The position numbers and the translations under genes were made by a program. Below are positions 63,579-64,000 of a DNA stretch of 64,000 nucleotides, one piece after another. Within the stretch, counting starts at the first letter, position 1. Each line of letters starts with the position of its first letter. The notes beneath the pieces are model-generated. The model did not search any database, had not been told where the DNA came from, and worked only from the letters and a program-made list of their open reading frames with translations. Location of the stretch: contig JAQUVW010000001.1 in the NCBI GenBank assembly GCA_028693235.1, positions 284,616 through 348,615 of the forward strand, written 5' to 3'. This DNA is from Candidatus Gastranaerophilales bacterium (GTDB lineage Bacteria; Cyanobacteriota; Vampirovibrionia; Gastranaerophilales; Gastranaerophilaceae).

Positions 63579-64000
63579 CTATAACTCCGTTTTTAATATC
63601 ACCTGAAACACCATTTGTTACTGTGTTTAAATAACTATCAGCTTTTCTTAATGCAGTATCTAAAACATTATCAGTAAGTGTTTCATAAAAGTTTTGTGTT
63701 TTATTAACAATATTTCTAACCGCCTTTTGTGGCTTTGTTTCGACCTTTTTAAGTTCACCAGTCGGTTGAGTTTTCTTTTTATTTTGCTGTTTAAATTCTT
63801 CATCTTGTTTTGATGGAGCTTCTATTAAATCTACCGTTAAATCAGCACATAGAATCGTGTCTAAATATTGTTCAATTGTATTTTTAGCAATTTTTGAAAT
63901 AACATATTTGCCGATGTAGTTATCTTGCTGAAAATAATCAATTATTTCGCAGTTTTCAGCTTTGAGTTCTAAGTCTTTTATGATCTGCCCAGGATGACAA
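63559..64000 (-). CDS. P2-like tail protein U (partial, runs off the right edge)
   Basis: 147 residues visible, no start in the window; the gene continues past 64000. The visible part begins CHPGQIIKDLELKAENCEII and includes YIGKYVISKIAKNTIEQYLD, as in the GpU C-terminal region, followed by a Lys/Gln-rich linker and a helical tail ending DAIQPL. The stop is at 63559-63561. Confidence 0.8.
   Translation of the reverse strand, partial: CHPGQIIKDLELKAENCEIIDYFQQDNYIGKYVISKIAKNTIEQYLDTILCADLTVDLIEAPSKQDEEFKQQNKKKTQPTGELKKVETKPQKAVRNIVNKTQNFYETLTDNVLDTALRKADSYLNTVTNGVSGDIKNGVIDAIQPL

Overview
The window is an AT-rich, gene-dense bacterial chromosome segment. The envelope looks diderm-like: Lgt, lipoproteins, a small MCE/MlaD protein, and GDP-mannose and polyprenyl-mannose sugar chemistry. 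Several traits suggest an uncultured gut lineage related to Candidatus Gastranaerophilales (Melainabacteria/Vampirovibrionia). These are a pseudopilin starting with a FTLAEVLITL-type helix, proteins of unknown function with short N-terminal leaders ending in F-x-G, a tmRNA tag containing a cyanobacterium-like NNVV stretch, and DXP-pathway isoprenoid synthesis. This taxonomic placement is inference, not proof.

Layout. 1-440 is a six-unit tandem repeat array ending at the manC stop. 442-24.9 kb is mostly housekeeping: manC, anmK, L-serine dehydratase (two subunits), a GT4 glycosyltransferase with a PIG-L deacetylase, aroQ, dxr, an acyl-CoA ligase, a Cache-GGDEF-EAL protein, a ferredoxin-nitroreductase, polX, a DJ-1/PfpI protein, tmRNA (ssrA), a GH57 glucan enzyme, a VWA protein, a nitroreductase, a 54-aa protein and a regulator built of four tandem GntR-type winged helices. 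25.0-41.7 kb is a segment bounded by two near-identical ~217-bp inverted elements. It holds a pseudopilin pair, an AddAB-like helicase-nuclease, tRNA-Glu(CTC), a mannosyl-transfer operon with gmd, a GNAT, an amino-acid/Na+ antiporter-family permease, L-cysteine desulfidase and thioredoxin. 41.8-56.0 kb contains a possible cysteine peptidase, an RTX-like repeat protein, ribH, ribF, a GH13 branching-type enzyme, a DUF1292-ruvX-HEAT-zinc finger operon, and a + strand operon (TPR lipoprotein, lgt, MCE, upp, pgeF, SEC-C protein). 56.3-64.0 kb is the distal end of a P2-like contractile-tail prophage or tailocin on the minus strand (U, X, D, V, W, J, I, fiber, likely chaperone, DUF1353, amidase). It runs off the right edge.

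How the genes fit together. ManC makes GDP-mannose and Gmd converts it further. The Ppm-like synthase and the GT39/ArnT-like membrane transferase would use polyprenyl-P-mannose to decorate protein or lipid. SdaAA/SdaAB, the CyuA-like desulfidase and the adjacent permease point to serine and cysteine catabolism. The GH57 and GH13 enzymes indicate glycogen-type storage.

The least explained parts are the paired inverted elements, the neighbouring four-GntR regulator and the tandem array at the left edge. Each element copy carries two perfect hairpins, one followed by a T-run, and copy 1 is preceded by a promoter-like sequence. This makes a duplicated small RNA gene plausible.
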